Shown: in pieces, positions 1 to 9,400 of the stretch
Layout: each line of letters opens with the position of its first letter
Numbering within the stretch: the first letter of the stretch is position 1
NCBI GenBank assembly: GCA_005801425.1
Contig: SYDY01000121.1
Location: forward strand, 124,001-188,000
Source: Bdellovibrionales bacterium
Lineage (GTDB): Bacteria > Myxococcota > XYA12-FULL-58-9 > SYDY01
Length of the DNA: 64,000 nucleotides
Direction: 5' to 3'
Translations under genes and position numbers: made by a program
The notes under the pieces: model-generated
Seen by the model: the letters and a program-made list of their open reading frames with translations, nothing else
Databases searched by the model: none
What the model was told of the DNA's origin: nothing

Positions 1-369
1 ATTGCGAAAATTTTTCGCAAACGTGTGCAGATTTTCTGATGACAGTTCCAAAATAGTCGTGGTTTTTGTCGCACGCACAGTAGCTGAACGATACTCTTTA
101 TCGATAATCGAAAGCTCACCAAAAAACTGAGATGGACCGAGCAAATCTACACGGTACATTTCACCGCTTGCGCCATGCCCAAGCACTTCCACTTCTCCCG
201 AAGCCACCACAAACAAACTTTCGCCCACATCGCCTTCACGGAAAATAATATCACCCGCACGGAAATCACGATGATGAAACAAATCAGAAATCATGACAAG
301 CTCAGCCGGTAAGAGGTTTTCCATCAAGGCCGAGCACGATAACAATTCACGCTTGTCAGCATCTTTCAT
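1..369 (-). CDS. Cyclic nucleotide-binding domain protein (partial, 3' end cut by window)
   Basis: This gene is too close to the edge to be complete: 123 codons are visible and the frame is still open at position 1. The reading frame starts at ATG 369 and gives a Crp/PKA-type cyclic nucleotide-binding beta roll. Visible landmarks are FRAGDIIFREGD, ESLFVVASGEVEV, a FFGELSIID phosphate-cassette-like stretch and RSATVRAT. In the classical cassette (FGE-L-x-x-x-x-R-A-A) the Arg contacts the cyclic phosphate; here the equivalent is RSAT, so ligand binding is plausible but not proven. It is the last visible gene of the envelope operon, 14 bp after the coiled-coil gene. A DNA-binding domain may or may not follow outside the window. 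Confidence 0.85.
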   Translation of the reverse strand, partial: MKDADKRELLSCSALMENLLPAELVMISDLFHHRDFRAGDIIFREGDVGESLFVVASGEVEVLGHGASGEMYRVDLLGPSQFFGELSIIDKEYRSATVRATKTTTILELSSENLHTFAKNFRN

Positions 370-383
370 GATAGTCTCCCAAA

Positions 384-1388
384 TTATGCAGATCTCCCAA
401 AAAAAGCTGTAAGACGAGGATCTGGTCCGATTTCCGCACCATCCAGTAGTATCGGTTCCAAAAATTCGACACCGCGCGTACGCGCAACGCGATACACACG
501 AAGTGGCTCAAGATCTACATTATGAAGCTGCTGATCACGTCGCAGCGGAACAGCATACGCGGAGCCCACATCATCTGAGCTTGGCCAATACAAAAATTCA
601 CTTAACAAAATACAATCAAAATCTTTCTCGGCCTCAAAAAGATGCGTTTGCAATGCATCTTCAAGCCCATGCTCCTGAATACTTATTTTTTTGAGTTGTT
701 CACGCAGTGTTTGATCTCTTTTTTGTTCTTGGTCTGCACTATATAAAAGAGTTTCAGCCAAAGCGCGATCGCGCTTTGCAAGGTAAAGATACTCAGAACG
801 TGCAAGCGATGCACGCAAAGAATCGCTCCATCGCGTTTCCACGCGGCTCCATATTGCGGTTCGCTTGTTTTCTTCGTTTTTCATTCGCCGATCGGCGACT
901 TGAAGTTGCTGTAAGCGCGCTTCCAGATGTGCACGGGCAGCATTCAATTCATCACGCATACGATCCACATCGTCACTGTGATATTTCTCCGCGGCTTTCA
1001 TACGACTTTGCACAAGAAAGATTTTCTGGCGTAAACTTTCAACATCCTGATCGACACAATCGCGATCAGCCCAAGCCCCGCTTGCTTTGCTGCGTTGCTT
1101 CTCAAAATCACTTACAGCCTGAAATGAATCGTTTTCTAGATCTGCAAGTTTGGATAACGCCAGCGCTGATTTTTCTTCCCATTGCCCCGCGCGCATTAAA
1201 AGCGTTTCAGCTTTCTGACGTATGCTTTCTGATTGAAATCGTAGCATCGATAATTGCGAAAAAAGGCCTTCGCGCCGCTGAAGAACGGCCTCCTGCTCTG
1301 CACGAATATCGCGATACCGACGATACCATTTAAGAAAAAAATCCGTATCTAAAAATTGGACGATATCCTGAGAAGTTTTTGTTTTCAC
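384..1388 (-). CDS. Hypothetical coiled-coil protein
   Basis: A 334-residue cytoplasmic-looking protein that I do not recognise. It has no signal peptide or membrane segment. Residues about 30-250 are rich in Glu, Arg, Lys, Gln and Ala with heptad-like spacing, so most of it should be a long coiled coil; the last 80 residues (ending near FFGRSA) look globular. A GTG start at 1388 is preferred over the upstream TTG because a GGGGGG ribosome-binding run lies about 6 bases before it. It sits between the AgmX-like gene and the cyclic-nucleotide-binding gene on the same strand with short gaps, so it probably belongs to the envelope operon. It may act as a scaffold, but that is inference. Confidence 0.7.
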   Translation of the reverse strand: MKTKTSQDIVQFLDTDFFLKWYRRYRDIRAEQEAVLQRREGLFSQLSMLRFQSESIRQKAETLLMRAGQWEEKSALALSKLADLENDSFQAVSDFEKQRSKASGAWADRDCVDQDVESLRQKIFLVQSRMKAAEKYHSDDVDRMRDELNAARAHLEARLQQLQVADRRMKNEENKRTAIWSRVETRWSDSLRASLARSEYLYLAKRDRALAETLLYSADQEQKRDQTLREQLKKISIQEHGLEDALQTHLFEAEKDFDCILLSEFLYWPSSDDVGSAYAVPLRRDQQLHNVDLEPLRVYRVARTRGVEFLEPILLDGAEIGPDPRLTAFFGRSA

Positions 1389-1416
1389 GATTGTCCCCCC
1401 TCTCAAAGGTCCGTGC

Positions 1417-2817
1417 TTAACCCGATGATGTGAAAATGAACGGAAAGTTTACCGTCACACTACCACCATCAGGTTTGGGGAAACGCCACTTGCGAATACG
1501 GCCCACGATACATGCCCCAACGGCATCGGATCCCATTTGATTTTTGGAAACAAATGCTTCTTCAACCTGACCATTCACACCAATGGTAAATTCAATTTCA
1601 ATTTTTCCCGATAAGCCCGGATTGCGTTTAAGTTCTTGTTCGTAACAATCCTGAACCATGCGTTTGCGCGTACGCACAACTTCAGCCACAGCAGCGGGAT
1701 CTAAAGCACCATCCACTTCAGGTGCTTCAGTTTTCATAGAACTCACCCGCGCTTCTGACTTTGCTGCGAGATTGACCTGACCCCCGCCTGATGTTGCAAG
1801 GCCGCCGATTTTTGCCGACGCTCCCGTACCACCGCCACGCTTATTGGCTTCAGTCGCAACCCCAACACCGCTGATCCCTTCAAATGCACTGTCGAGATTG
1901 CTATTGAGTCCACCTGCTGCAAAGACATCCGCCACGGCGCCCGAGGCCCCGGGAGCCCCAGCGGCGCCTAAAATAGCCAACAATCCCGTTGAACGTATCT
2001 TCTCCCGTACTTCATTTTTTCGTTGTTCTTTGGCGCTAGGCGTTTGTTCTTTCTCAGCTTCGGGCTCAGGTTTTTTTTCTTCTTCCTCGGCTTTGGCAAC
2101 TTCCTCTTTCGGCGCCTCACCTTTTTCTTCAGGCTTAGCCGTTTTGGCAGCCGGAGGAGGCGGCACATCTTTGGGCTTACCCGGTGCAATAAGCTCTGCC
2201 CAACGATCATTCATCGTATCGAGCGTGACTTCCTTAGGAAGCTCCACAAAGTACATCGAAATAATAACACCCAGCTCAATGGATGCCACCGTGAGCAAAA
2301 TGGCTGCAAACACCCAATCGATGGCTTGTAAAAAACCGCCTCGTGCACTTTCAGGAAGTTTGGGAGCAGCAATCTCCGGGGGCGGTGTCACAAATTGAAA
2401 AATAACGGTGCTATCACCAATGACCACTTTGCCACGATGTTTATCGGTCAGTGGAAGTACGAAGTAGCTTCCTCGCTTCTGGACAAGCCCCTGACTTTTG
2501 AGTGTGGCGATATCGACAGGTTCTGACGCATCATCGACTGAAACCCTACCACCCATATGCGCGGTAAGAACCAGCTCGTATGCGCCACCCTTGATCTGAA
2601 ATAACACATGGGATTTGGGCAAACCGTCGGCTTGAAGAACAAACGTGTTGCTGTCATGGACACCAACACTGAGCGTAGCTCGATCTGGGAGGCGCCTCTC
2701 GTCAACAACCTTGCCACCTTGAACCACACAGGCACGCAGGACTTTACGAACAGCTTTAGGTGCTTTCGCGCTTTGGCCGTTCTGAGGCTGCCCCGTAGCG
2801 CTTGTCGCCGAGGTCAT
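1417..2817 (-). CDS. FHA-like, membrane-spanning AgmX/PglI (TonB-like) C-terminal domain protein
   Basis: A 466-residue protein with the order typical of myxobacterial AgmX/GltG/GltJ-type proteins. Residues about 25-150 resemble a forkhead-associated fold; one membrane helix follows (about 170-195, WVFAAILLTVASIELGVII). Then comes a long Pro/Glu/Lys-rich periplasmic linker (about 215-275), and finally a C-terminal domain with VVRTRKRMVQDCYEQEL and a WRFPKP motif, the AgmX/PglI C-terminal (TonB-like) signature. It probably couples the ExbB/ExbD-like motor encoded just upstream to the periplasm or outer membrane. ATG 2817 was chosen because GGGGAG lies 7 bases upstream; GTG 2832 and ATG 2823 are alternatives. 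Which Glt protein is the true counterpart cannot be settled here. Confidence 0.8.
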   Translation of the reverse strand: MTSATSATGQPQNGQSAKAPKAVRKVLRACVVQGGKVVDERRLPDRATLSVGVHDSNTFVLQADGLPKSHVLFQIKGGAYELVLTAHMGGRVSVDDASEPVDIATLKSQGLVQKRGSYFVLPLTDKHRGKVVIGDSTVIFQFVTPPPEIAAPKLPESARGGFLQAIDWVFAAILLTVASIELGVIISMYFVELPKEVTLDTMNDRWAELIAPGKPKDVPPPPAAKTAKPEEKGEAPKEEVAKAEEEEKKPEPEAEKEQTPSAKEQRKNEVREKIRSTGLLAILGAAGAPGASGAVADVFAAGGLNSNLDSAFEGISGVGVATEANKRGGGTGASAKIGGLATSGGGQVNLAAKSEARVSSMKTEAPEVDGALDPAAVAEVVRTRKRMVQDCYEQELKRNPGLSGKIEIEFTIGVNGQVEEAFVSKNQMGSDAVGACIVGRIRKWRFPKPDGGSVTVNFPFIFTSSG

Positions 2818-2900
2818 ACCCATTCTCCCCACTTGCTGTGTGAAGATGCCTCCCGCTAAAACAGCCCTGCGGAAAACACAGGATATGATCTCATTGAGAT

Positions 2901-3500
2901 CTAGCCTGCCTTGATCACAGCAAACTTGAACTTGCTAAACTGGGCCTGACCTGCAGTATACATCACTTGGCTCAAAAGGCTAAAAGGTACTTCGCGATCG
3001 GAAATAATTGTAATCAATCCTTGGAATTCAAGCTTCTTATTAAACTTGGATATTTTCTTCTGATGCTCAACCGCGAGCTGCAATGCCTGATAAAGTGGAT
3101 CGATCAGATAACCACCGCTGCTGCGTTGTGATTCGGGAACCACTGCATTTTGAATCGTCATGACCGGTTCATCATCAACCATGATGCCATTTGCTGTTAC
3201 CGTAACCGCTGTGGTCTCAGTGGGCATCATTTGTGCGGTTGATGTTGGAAGCTTTAAATCTTCTGAGGATTTAAACTGCACAGGATTGGTTGAGTAACTT
3301 TTTAAGAGAAACACCAACAGAATCGTCATGATATCCATAAGCGAGTTCATGTTGAGGCCACCCCCCTCGTCTGTAGCACGCCGCTTTCGCTTCGCTTTGG
3401 GCCTTGTCCCATCACTCACAAAAAGTGACGGATCGGGCGAGGCATTGCCTACAAGTTCATCGCCAGATGGTGGTGTCTGTTGTTCTTCCTGCTTTGCCAT
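2901..3500 (-). CDS. ExbD/TolR-like biopolymer transport protein
   Basis: A 199-residue ExbD/TolR family subunit. The cytoplasmic N-terminus is about 50 residues and basic; it is followed by the single membrane helix LNMNSLMDIMTILLVFLLK, which contains the conserved Asp that carries protons in this family. The rest is periplasmic and ends with the family's strand-rich domain (PFSLLSQVMYTAGQAQF...). Family knowledge: ExbD/TolR pairs with a pentameric ExbB/TolQ to turn proton flow into mechanical work. A second ExbD-like gene lies immediately upstream (14 bp), so the motor may be hetero-oligomeric, as with AglR-AglQ-AglS in Myxococcus. Confidence 0.88.
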   Translation of the reverse strand: MAKQEEQQTPPSGDELVGNASPDPSLFVSDGTRPKAKRKRRATDEGGGLNMNSLMDIMTILLVFLLKSYSTNPVQFKSSEDLKLPTSTAQMMPTETTAVTVTANGIMVDDEPVMTIQNAVVPESQRSSGGYLIDPLYQALQLAVEHQKKISKFNKKLEFQGLITIISDREVPFSLLSQVMYTAGQAQFSKFKFAVIKAG

Positions 3501-3514
3501 GCCACACTCTCCCC

Positions 3515-4144
3515 TTAGGACAATCCTGGGCTCAGAACCACTTCTTCAAACAAAGCACGCTTGTCACCACCGGGATCCTTGGCTTCGCGGGAAGCGTCCA
3601 TGGCATCCGTGATAGCTTCGTACTGAATCGCCGGTTCTGCAGCGAGGATAATACGATTTTCATCAGGAAATGCTTCTTTGATTTCCGCAAGCTTCTTGGT
3701 GAGGGCCTCATTATCGTAAATCCAAAACTGCAGTGATTGCTCCGACCTTTCACACTTTGGCAACTCACGGTTGCGTGCCCGCGGCGGTGGCCACGTGCCC
3801 ACATAACGCTGACATGCGACTGTGCTTTGCTTTAACGGAAACGTGGGCCCTTTTTCTCCACCGGGCCCTGGCAGCACAGCACCCGAAGCGGCCACGGTAT
3901 AACCTTGATCGGTGATCGTGACCGTAAGATTCAAAGGCGGTCTATCGGGTTTTTCGGGCGGCTTGTCGGCCGCAGCGGCACTGCCAATGGCAGGTGCTGT
4001 GACGTTGAGAACCGCAATTTCAACAAACACCGACGATAACAACAAGACAGGAATTAAAATGGAGATGAGGTTCATCATGGGCGTCAGATTGAGCTCCATG
4101 TCCTCTTCTTTAAAATTCCGACGCTCAGATGGTCTTCTCGCCAT
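3515..4144 (-). CDS. ExbD/TolR-like biopolymer transport protein (second copy)
   Basis: A 209-residue second ExbD/TolR-like subunit. The N-terminus is short (MARRPSERRNFKEEDMELN), followed by a membrane segment LTPMMNLISILIPVLLLSSV. At the position of the proton-carrying Asp of ExbD (family pattern L-x-P-x-x-D) this protein reads LTPMMN, so the acidic residue is replaced by Asn. The neighbouring copy keeps its Asp. Loss of the Asp in one of two paralogues would make this a structural rather than a proton-conducting subunit (inference). The periplasmic part is long and includes two Cys residues. It is 14 bp from the other exbD-like gene and 31 bp from the exbB-like gene, in the same operon. 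Confidence 0.85.
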   Translation of the reverse strand: MARRPSERRNFKEEDMELNLTPMMNLISILIPVLLLSSVFVEIAVLNVTAPAIGSAAAADKPPEKPDRPPLNLTVTITDQGYTVAASGAVLPGPGGEKGPTFPLKQSTVACQRYVGTWPPPRARNRELPKCERSEQSLQFWIYDNEALTKKLAEIKEAFPDENRIILAAEPAIQYEAITDAMDASREAKDPGGDKRALFEEVVLSPGLS

Positions 4145-4175
4145 GGTTTCCCCTCATACAACCGTGTTGGCCATT

Positions 4176-4829
4176 TTAACGGTCAAGCGGATTGGTCTCA
4201 CCCTTGCCGCGCGATGCCAACAAATTCTGCAGTTTCACAGAGTGTTGATCGACTTCATCAATGATCTTTTTGGTCACGTTGTTCAAAAACACGTAGGCCA
4301 ACAAGAACGGGATAGCGACGATCAAACCAAAGGCAGTGGTATTCATGGCGATGGCGATAGCAGCCGTCAGCATCTGGGTTTTTTGTTCGGCAGGCGCATT
4401 GGCAACCGCCGCGAATGCCTCGATCAAACCCATGATGGTACCGAGAAGTCCAAGCAGCGTGGCGATATTGGCCAAGCTCTGCAAGGTTCCGGTGCGTTTT
4501 TGCACCTGAGGAACAATTTCAAGCGTTGCTTCTTCGATGGCATTGGCGATTTCGATTTCGCCTTTGTTCGCCCGTGTGAGCCCTGCTTTGAGCACTTTGG
4601 CAAGAACTGCAGGCGCTGCCGCATTGCACAGTTTAATGGCACGATCTATATTATTTGCCATAACTAATTTATGGATCTGCGCCGTAAACTGATTGGCGTT
4701 GATGTTGTATTTGAAAAACAAAAAGATGAATCGCTCAATCACGATTGCAAGACCGAAAATAGAAACAAATGCGATGGGGTGCATGAAGATACCACCATCG
4801 GTGTAGAATTTGGCCATTTCCCCTAGCAT
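4176..4829 (-). CDS. MotA/TolQ/ExbB-type proton channel protein
   Basis: A 217-residue TolQ/ExbB family inner-membrane protein. Three hydrophobic segments are visible: about 13-33 (HPIAFVSIFGLAIVIERFIF), about 117-140 (ANIATLLGLLGTIMGLIEAF) and about 160-190 (NTTAFGLIVAIPFLLAYVF). The second carries the family's TLLGLLGTIMG motif and the third the conserved Thr/Pro pattern. It forms the stator channel used by the two ExbD-like partners encoded next to it. ATG 4829 is chosen because AAGGAG lies 7-8 bases upstream; the longer reading frame to 4871 adds residues outside the family's usual start. Confidence 0.92.
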   Translation of the reverse strand: MLGEMAKFYTDGGIFMHPIAFVSIFGLAIVIERFIFLFFKYNINANQFTAQIHKLVMANNIDRAIKLCNAAAPAVLAKVLKAGLTRANKGEIEIANAIEEATLEIVPQVQKRTGTLQSLANIATLLGLLGTIMGLIEAFAAVANAPAEQKTQMLTAAIAIAMNTTAFGLIVAIPFLLAYVFLNNVTKKIIDEVDQHSVKLQNLLASRGKGETNPLDR

Positions 4830-4905
4830 TGTCTGCTCCTTGCCTTTGTTTGCCCGTATGATTCGGGCCACGCCACGTTAGAAACCCACACCCATCACCA
4901 AATCA

Positions 4906-5163
4906 CTAAAAAGGCTCGCGTTCAATGGACTCAAGAATTCTTGTCACAAAACTTCTCTTCAACTCAATCCCCTCAAAATTGAGGTTACTTCGTTGAAGAA
5001 TATAAAAGGCTTGTGGCTTTTGAATTCTCCCCTCCACTTTAATGGCCTCCAAGCGGATAACCTTCCGCTGTGCCCAAGCATTTGGGCTGGGTAGCCATAC
5101 CCCCACGACTACCGCGATAATAAACGCAAGCCTCCATCCTTGTGCAAGTACTTTCTCGCGCAT
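4906..5163 (-). CDS. Small exported protein of the envelope operon
   Basis: An 85-residue protein with a clear signal peptide (basic MREKVLAQGWR, hydrophobic LAFIIAVVVGVWL, cleavage probably after NAWA). The mature part of about 55 residues begins RKVIRLEAIKVEGRIQKP and ends with ILESIEREPF. No known domain is recognised. It lies between the TPR lipoprotein gene (6 bp gap) and the exbB-like gene in the same orientation, so it is probably a periplasmic or outer-membrane-facing part of the same machine. The IKVEGRIQKPQAF stretch looks like a single beta hairpin as in TonB-type or POTRA-like partners, but this is a guess. Confidence 0.72.
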   Translation of the reverse strand: MREKVLAQGWRLAFIIAVVVGVWLPSPNAWAQRKVIRLEAIKVEGRIQKPQAFYILQRSNLNFEGIELKRSFVTRILESIEREPF

Positions 5164-5169
5164 AAAGCC

Positions 5170-6417
5170 CTACTCTTTCTTATCGTCCGCTGTATTTTTC
5201 TCTTCGGCAGGTGCGGAGGCCTTCCCTTTGGCATCTTTCTCTTGGCGACGCTTCTGGCGTTCAATGCGTTTATTCTCTTTCTCGATGGCCTCTGTTGCCA
5301 ATGCCATGTAGCCATTCACCTGAGCAATTTCTGTTGCGCTAAGCCCAGAAGATTTTAAATAACGTCGAAAGTAATCAACACTTGCCGTAAGACGCGGGAT
5401 TTGTGTCCATGCTTCAAGTTCGTTATCGAGATAAAGCACACCCAAATTATACAGTGCGGCAGGCATGTCCGATTTTCGTTTCAATGCCTCTAAATAGGCC
5501 AATTCTGCTTGCTTAAATTGCTGATCACCACGCAATGCATTGCCATAAGTGATCCAATAATCCGGCATATTGGGATCAAGACGCATCGCTTCATGGGCCA
5601 AAACCAATGCCTCACGATACGCACCAATTTCGGTGCGCACCGATGCCAAATTATTGGCAATCGCTGCCGTCGTGGGATCCAATTCTAAGGCAGTAAGCAA
5701 GCTTTGCACGGCCTGTCCAAAACGCTTGTCCTCCCTATACAAAAGCCCCAATTCATGATGGCCCGCTGCCATACGATCATTGACGCCTAAGGCCTGCTTA
5801 AGGGCCACAGAGGCAAGCTCTCGCTTTCCCTGGCGGCGATACACGATCCCTAAAGCCAACATGGCCCCTGGCGAAAGCTCATCGATACGCAAAGCCTCAA
5901 CGGCTGTGCGCTCCGCACGTTCAAGATCTCCGGCGCGTGCAAGCGATTGTGCAAGAGAAGCCCTGCCTGAAGCCGTTTTCAACGTCCCAGATCCTTTTCC
6001 TGCAAAAAACTTTTCCACCCCCGCAAGGCCTGATTGTTTTTCAATAATCGCCACCATTCCTTCGGCAGCAGGACCAAAAGCAGGATCACCTTGAAGGGCG
6101 AGCAAAAATTCCGCTTCCGCTTGTTTCGTACGACCTTCGCTCAAATGAATAAGAGCAATATTGTGATGGGATGGCGCATGCTTGGGCTCGATCGTCAGCA
6201 CATGGGCAAACGCAATGAGTGCACCCGGCTTATCGGATCCGAGCAAAATCACGGCTTTCGCAAATGCAGCCTCAATGGCCTGCTGTCTCGCTTGTTCTTT
6301 TGCCGCAGCTTCATCTGCAAGCTCTTCTTTTGTTTTTCCGTATCCGCCCTGACCGCTTCCCAGTACACAAGAGGCCAACCCAACAGATAGCGTGCACACC
6401 AACAGTCTTTGCATCAT
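5170..6417 (-). CDS. TPR lipoprotein (AglT/GltE-like)
   Basis: A 415-residue lipoprotein. The signal peptide MMQRLLVCTLSVGLASC ends in a lipobox with Cys 17. From about residue 40 to 360 it is a run of tetratricopeptide repeats, with typical pieces such as PSHHNIALIHLSEGR, GAMLALGIVYRRQGK and AALYNLGVLYLDNE. The C-terminal 50 residues are a charged Lys/Glu-rich tail. Size and context (between a giant TPR protein and exbB/exbD-like genes) match the AglT/GltE type of outer-membrane TPR lipoprotein of myxobacterial gliding machines; orthology is inferred, not proven. Its start overlaps the stop of the upstream gene by 4 bp (ATGA), implying translational coupling. Confidence 0.82.
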   Translation of the reverse strand: MMQRLLVCTLSVGLASCVLGSGQGGYGKTKEELADEAAAKEQARQQAIEAAFAKAVILLGSDKPGALIAFAHVLTIEPKHAPSHHNIALIHLSEGRTKQAEAEFLLALQGDPAFGPAAEGMVAIIEKQSGLAGVEKFFAGKGSGTLKTASGRASLAQSLARAGDLERAERTAVEALRIDELSPGAMLALGIVYRRQGKRELASVALKQALGVNDRMAAGHHELGLLYREDKRFGQAVQSLLTALELDPTTAAIANNLASVRTEIGAYREALVLAHEAMRLDPNMPDYWITYGNALRGDQQFKQAELAYLEALKRKSDMPAALYNLGVLYLDNELEAWTQIPRLTASVDYFRRYLKSSGLSATEIAQVNGYMALATEAIEKENKRIERQKRRQEKDAKGKASAPAEEKNTADDKKE

Positions 6418-9400
6418 GGGGCACCTGTCTTGACGGGTGTTGCTTCCGACGGTTGTGCAGGCAAGGCTTCAAGAGGTAACGCTTCCACAACGGTCGGCGT
6501 GTAGGGTTCTCCCTTCGCATCAGTGTATCGAGGCGTTGCCACCACACGTAAATCCACAAATACCTTGGCGTCTTTCTGCAATGGCCACATCGATTTTCGC
6601 AATTTATTCAGGGATACCAGCGTTTTTTGGGTCCACGTGTTGACCACTTGAAATTCGCGGCCTTTCTCTACAGTAGTTTCAAATGCTTGCACTGCTTTGT
6701 CTTCGATCACCGCCGACCGTTCTTCAAGCAAAATCCGATATTCATCACACACTTCTTCAGCGGTCACACCCAGATCACGGGCGCTTTTGGCAACATCAGG
6801 AGGACATGGCGCCTTATTCAAACTCTCTGCAAAATTCTCATAGAGACGACCGATACGGTACAACGAAGCAAGCGTCCATTCGATGTGTTTAAAACGAAGT
6901 ATTTTTTCAAACTTGGCTTGAATTTCTTGAAGACGCGCAGCCTTGGCAACAAGAACTTCTTGTTGCTTTTTGCTATCGCCCACAATCGCCATGGCATCAA
7001 AAGCATCTGACTCGGATTCAATCAGTTTGTATTCTGCTTCGGCAGCAAAAGCCGAAGCTTTTTGTTGAATGGCGGGATCTTTCACGCCGCTGTATACATT
7101 GACTGCCGACTTCAATTCATCAAGTGCCGCATCTTTTCGTCCAAGCACGCCCAGTGCTGTCGCGATCCTAATGTGCGCTTCGATGATGCGATCGGCATAG
7201 GGCGCATTCGCGCGATACTTGCTGATATAAGCCCGATACGAATCGATCACCGCTTGTTGCTTGCCCATTTTTTCATACACAAGACCTGCGCGAAAACACA
7301 CTTCAGGTGCATCCTCACGCGTCGGGAACAATTCACAGTAGCGAAGGTACTGTTTTGCTGCCACGTCGTACTGTTGCCGATTTTCGAGCGCAAGCGCCGC
7401 ATTGTACGTCGCATCTGCACGAAATGCCGACTTGGGATAATTATCGACCAAACGCAAATACAAAACAATCGCACGATCAAAATCAAAAAATCGTTCCGAA
7501 TTAAGCGCGGTACGAAAAATTGCCGCATCCACAAGTGATGACTTTGGATAATCTTTGGCCAAGCGTTCATATACTTTGGAGGCTGAATCGTAGCGACGAA
7601 TTTTTTCAAAATCCACCGCTGCATTGTTAAGCGATAAATCCGCGTATTCGCCCTCAGGATACGCATCCACCGAGCCAATATACAAGCGTGCCGCTTCTTC
7701 AAATTTACCTTCTTCTGAAAGTTTTTCCGCGATCTTAAAATCAGCACCTGACATAAACTTAGCAAGCTGCAAACGGAATGGATCTTTTTTACTCAAGCCC
7801 TCAAGCTCTGCAAGCATTTGTTTGCAGTACTTCGCGACTTCCACATAGGCATTGGCCAGCAAATAAGACTCAATCACCAAGTTTGCAGAAAACCGCGATA
7901 CTTCATGCGAGGGATAACGCTTGATAATATAGGTGAATCGTTTGCGTGCCTCTTCAAAATGCCCAAATGCGTAAAGCGTTTCCGCCGATCGATACATAAT
8001 ACTCGGTAACTTTTCATCCTCCGACACCATGCGTGCATACACATCGGATGCATCCACCAAATTTTCACGAATACGTGGGATATCCATGGGCTCCATCGAT
8101 TTATCTTTGGGCCACGTTTGACTCGTGAAAACTTGAAGCGGTGCAAGTTTTCCTTGATCTTGTAACAATGTGATTTGATTTTGATACGAAAGCACCACAC
8201 TAAATGCACTCACCTCGCGGAATTTATCTTCCGATGCAACATCACGAACCCACGCATATTTCTCAGCCGCCTTGGCAAAATTGAGCGCATAATACAAGGT
8301 TTCTGCATAATAGTAGGTTAACTCATAAACCTGTGGATCTTGCGGGAATCGTTCGAGATACTGGGCATACAATCCCGACGCAATGCCGTAGTCACGCACC
8401 GCCAAATCAATGCGGTTGGCATCTTTGTTCACCTGGGCCTGTTTGTGATAAAAAATGGCGGCACTGTAAATCGATTTGCTAAGGAATTTTTCGGCTTGGG
8501 CCAGGGCATCGGTGTCTAACGTATGCTTCTTGTACCACGGACTGCCTTCCGTATACGCACTTACCAAGGCACGCCGTGCTTCGGCCGATGTTTCAAAATT
8601 ACGGTCACGTTCATAGGCTTGAATTAACTTATCTTGAACCGAGGGTGCACCTCTTTCCATGGGATAGCGTTCTTGCACCACGCGATATACAGCACTCGCA
8701 TCGGAAAAACGTGTTTGCTCAAAGAAAATATCACCTAAGGCAATCAGTACTTCGCGTGTGTAAGGTTTTTCTCCACGATCATCGAGATATTTGATCAGCT
8801 TTTTATAACCACCCCATGATTCATCGGAGAACGACAACGCGATGTATTGAATCGCTTCGCCGCGCAGATCTGCACCGCGTTCTTTTCCTTTCGTTTTGCT
8901 AAGAACATTAAAATCAAGCAATGCCACAAATGTATCGACGGCCTTTTTGTATTCATCGGACGCCCGAATGGCATCGGCCAATCGATAATGCGTCCATGCC
9001 AACTTGTAGAGGGCTTTATCGTAAAACGGACTGTCTTTCATGGGAAGTATCGCCGAAAAAGCCCGAAGGGCATCCTGCAAGCGACCTTCACTAAAATAAA
9101 ATTCGCCGATCCGGGTCCACACTTCGGCCGCGAAACGATTGTCTGGGATACGTTTATTCAGCTCTTCAAAAACTTCAACGGCCTCCGCCTCTTCGCCTTG
9201 TTCCGATAAACAAAAGCCCTTGAGATAATAAGCCCCAGCAACAAGACGGTAATTAGGGAAACTAGAAATCAATCGCTGCATCGTCGTGACGGTTTCATCA
9301 AAATTAAATTTGGGTTCAGGCACCGGATCGCGTTCACGAACCGCATCCGGCAAATCAAGCGACAGCTCATAGCGACTTCGCTGTTGAACATATGTATCGT

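Noticed and set aside
2023-2331. Open frame with long Phe/Leu/Arg runs on the plus strand
   Set aside because: It is the antisense of the Pro/Glu/Lys-rich linker of the AgmX-like gene; low complexity, no ribosome site and no family.
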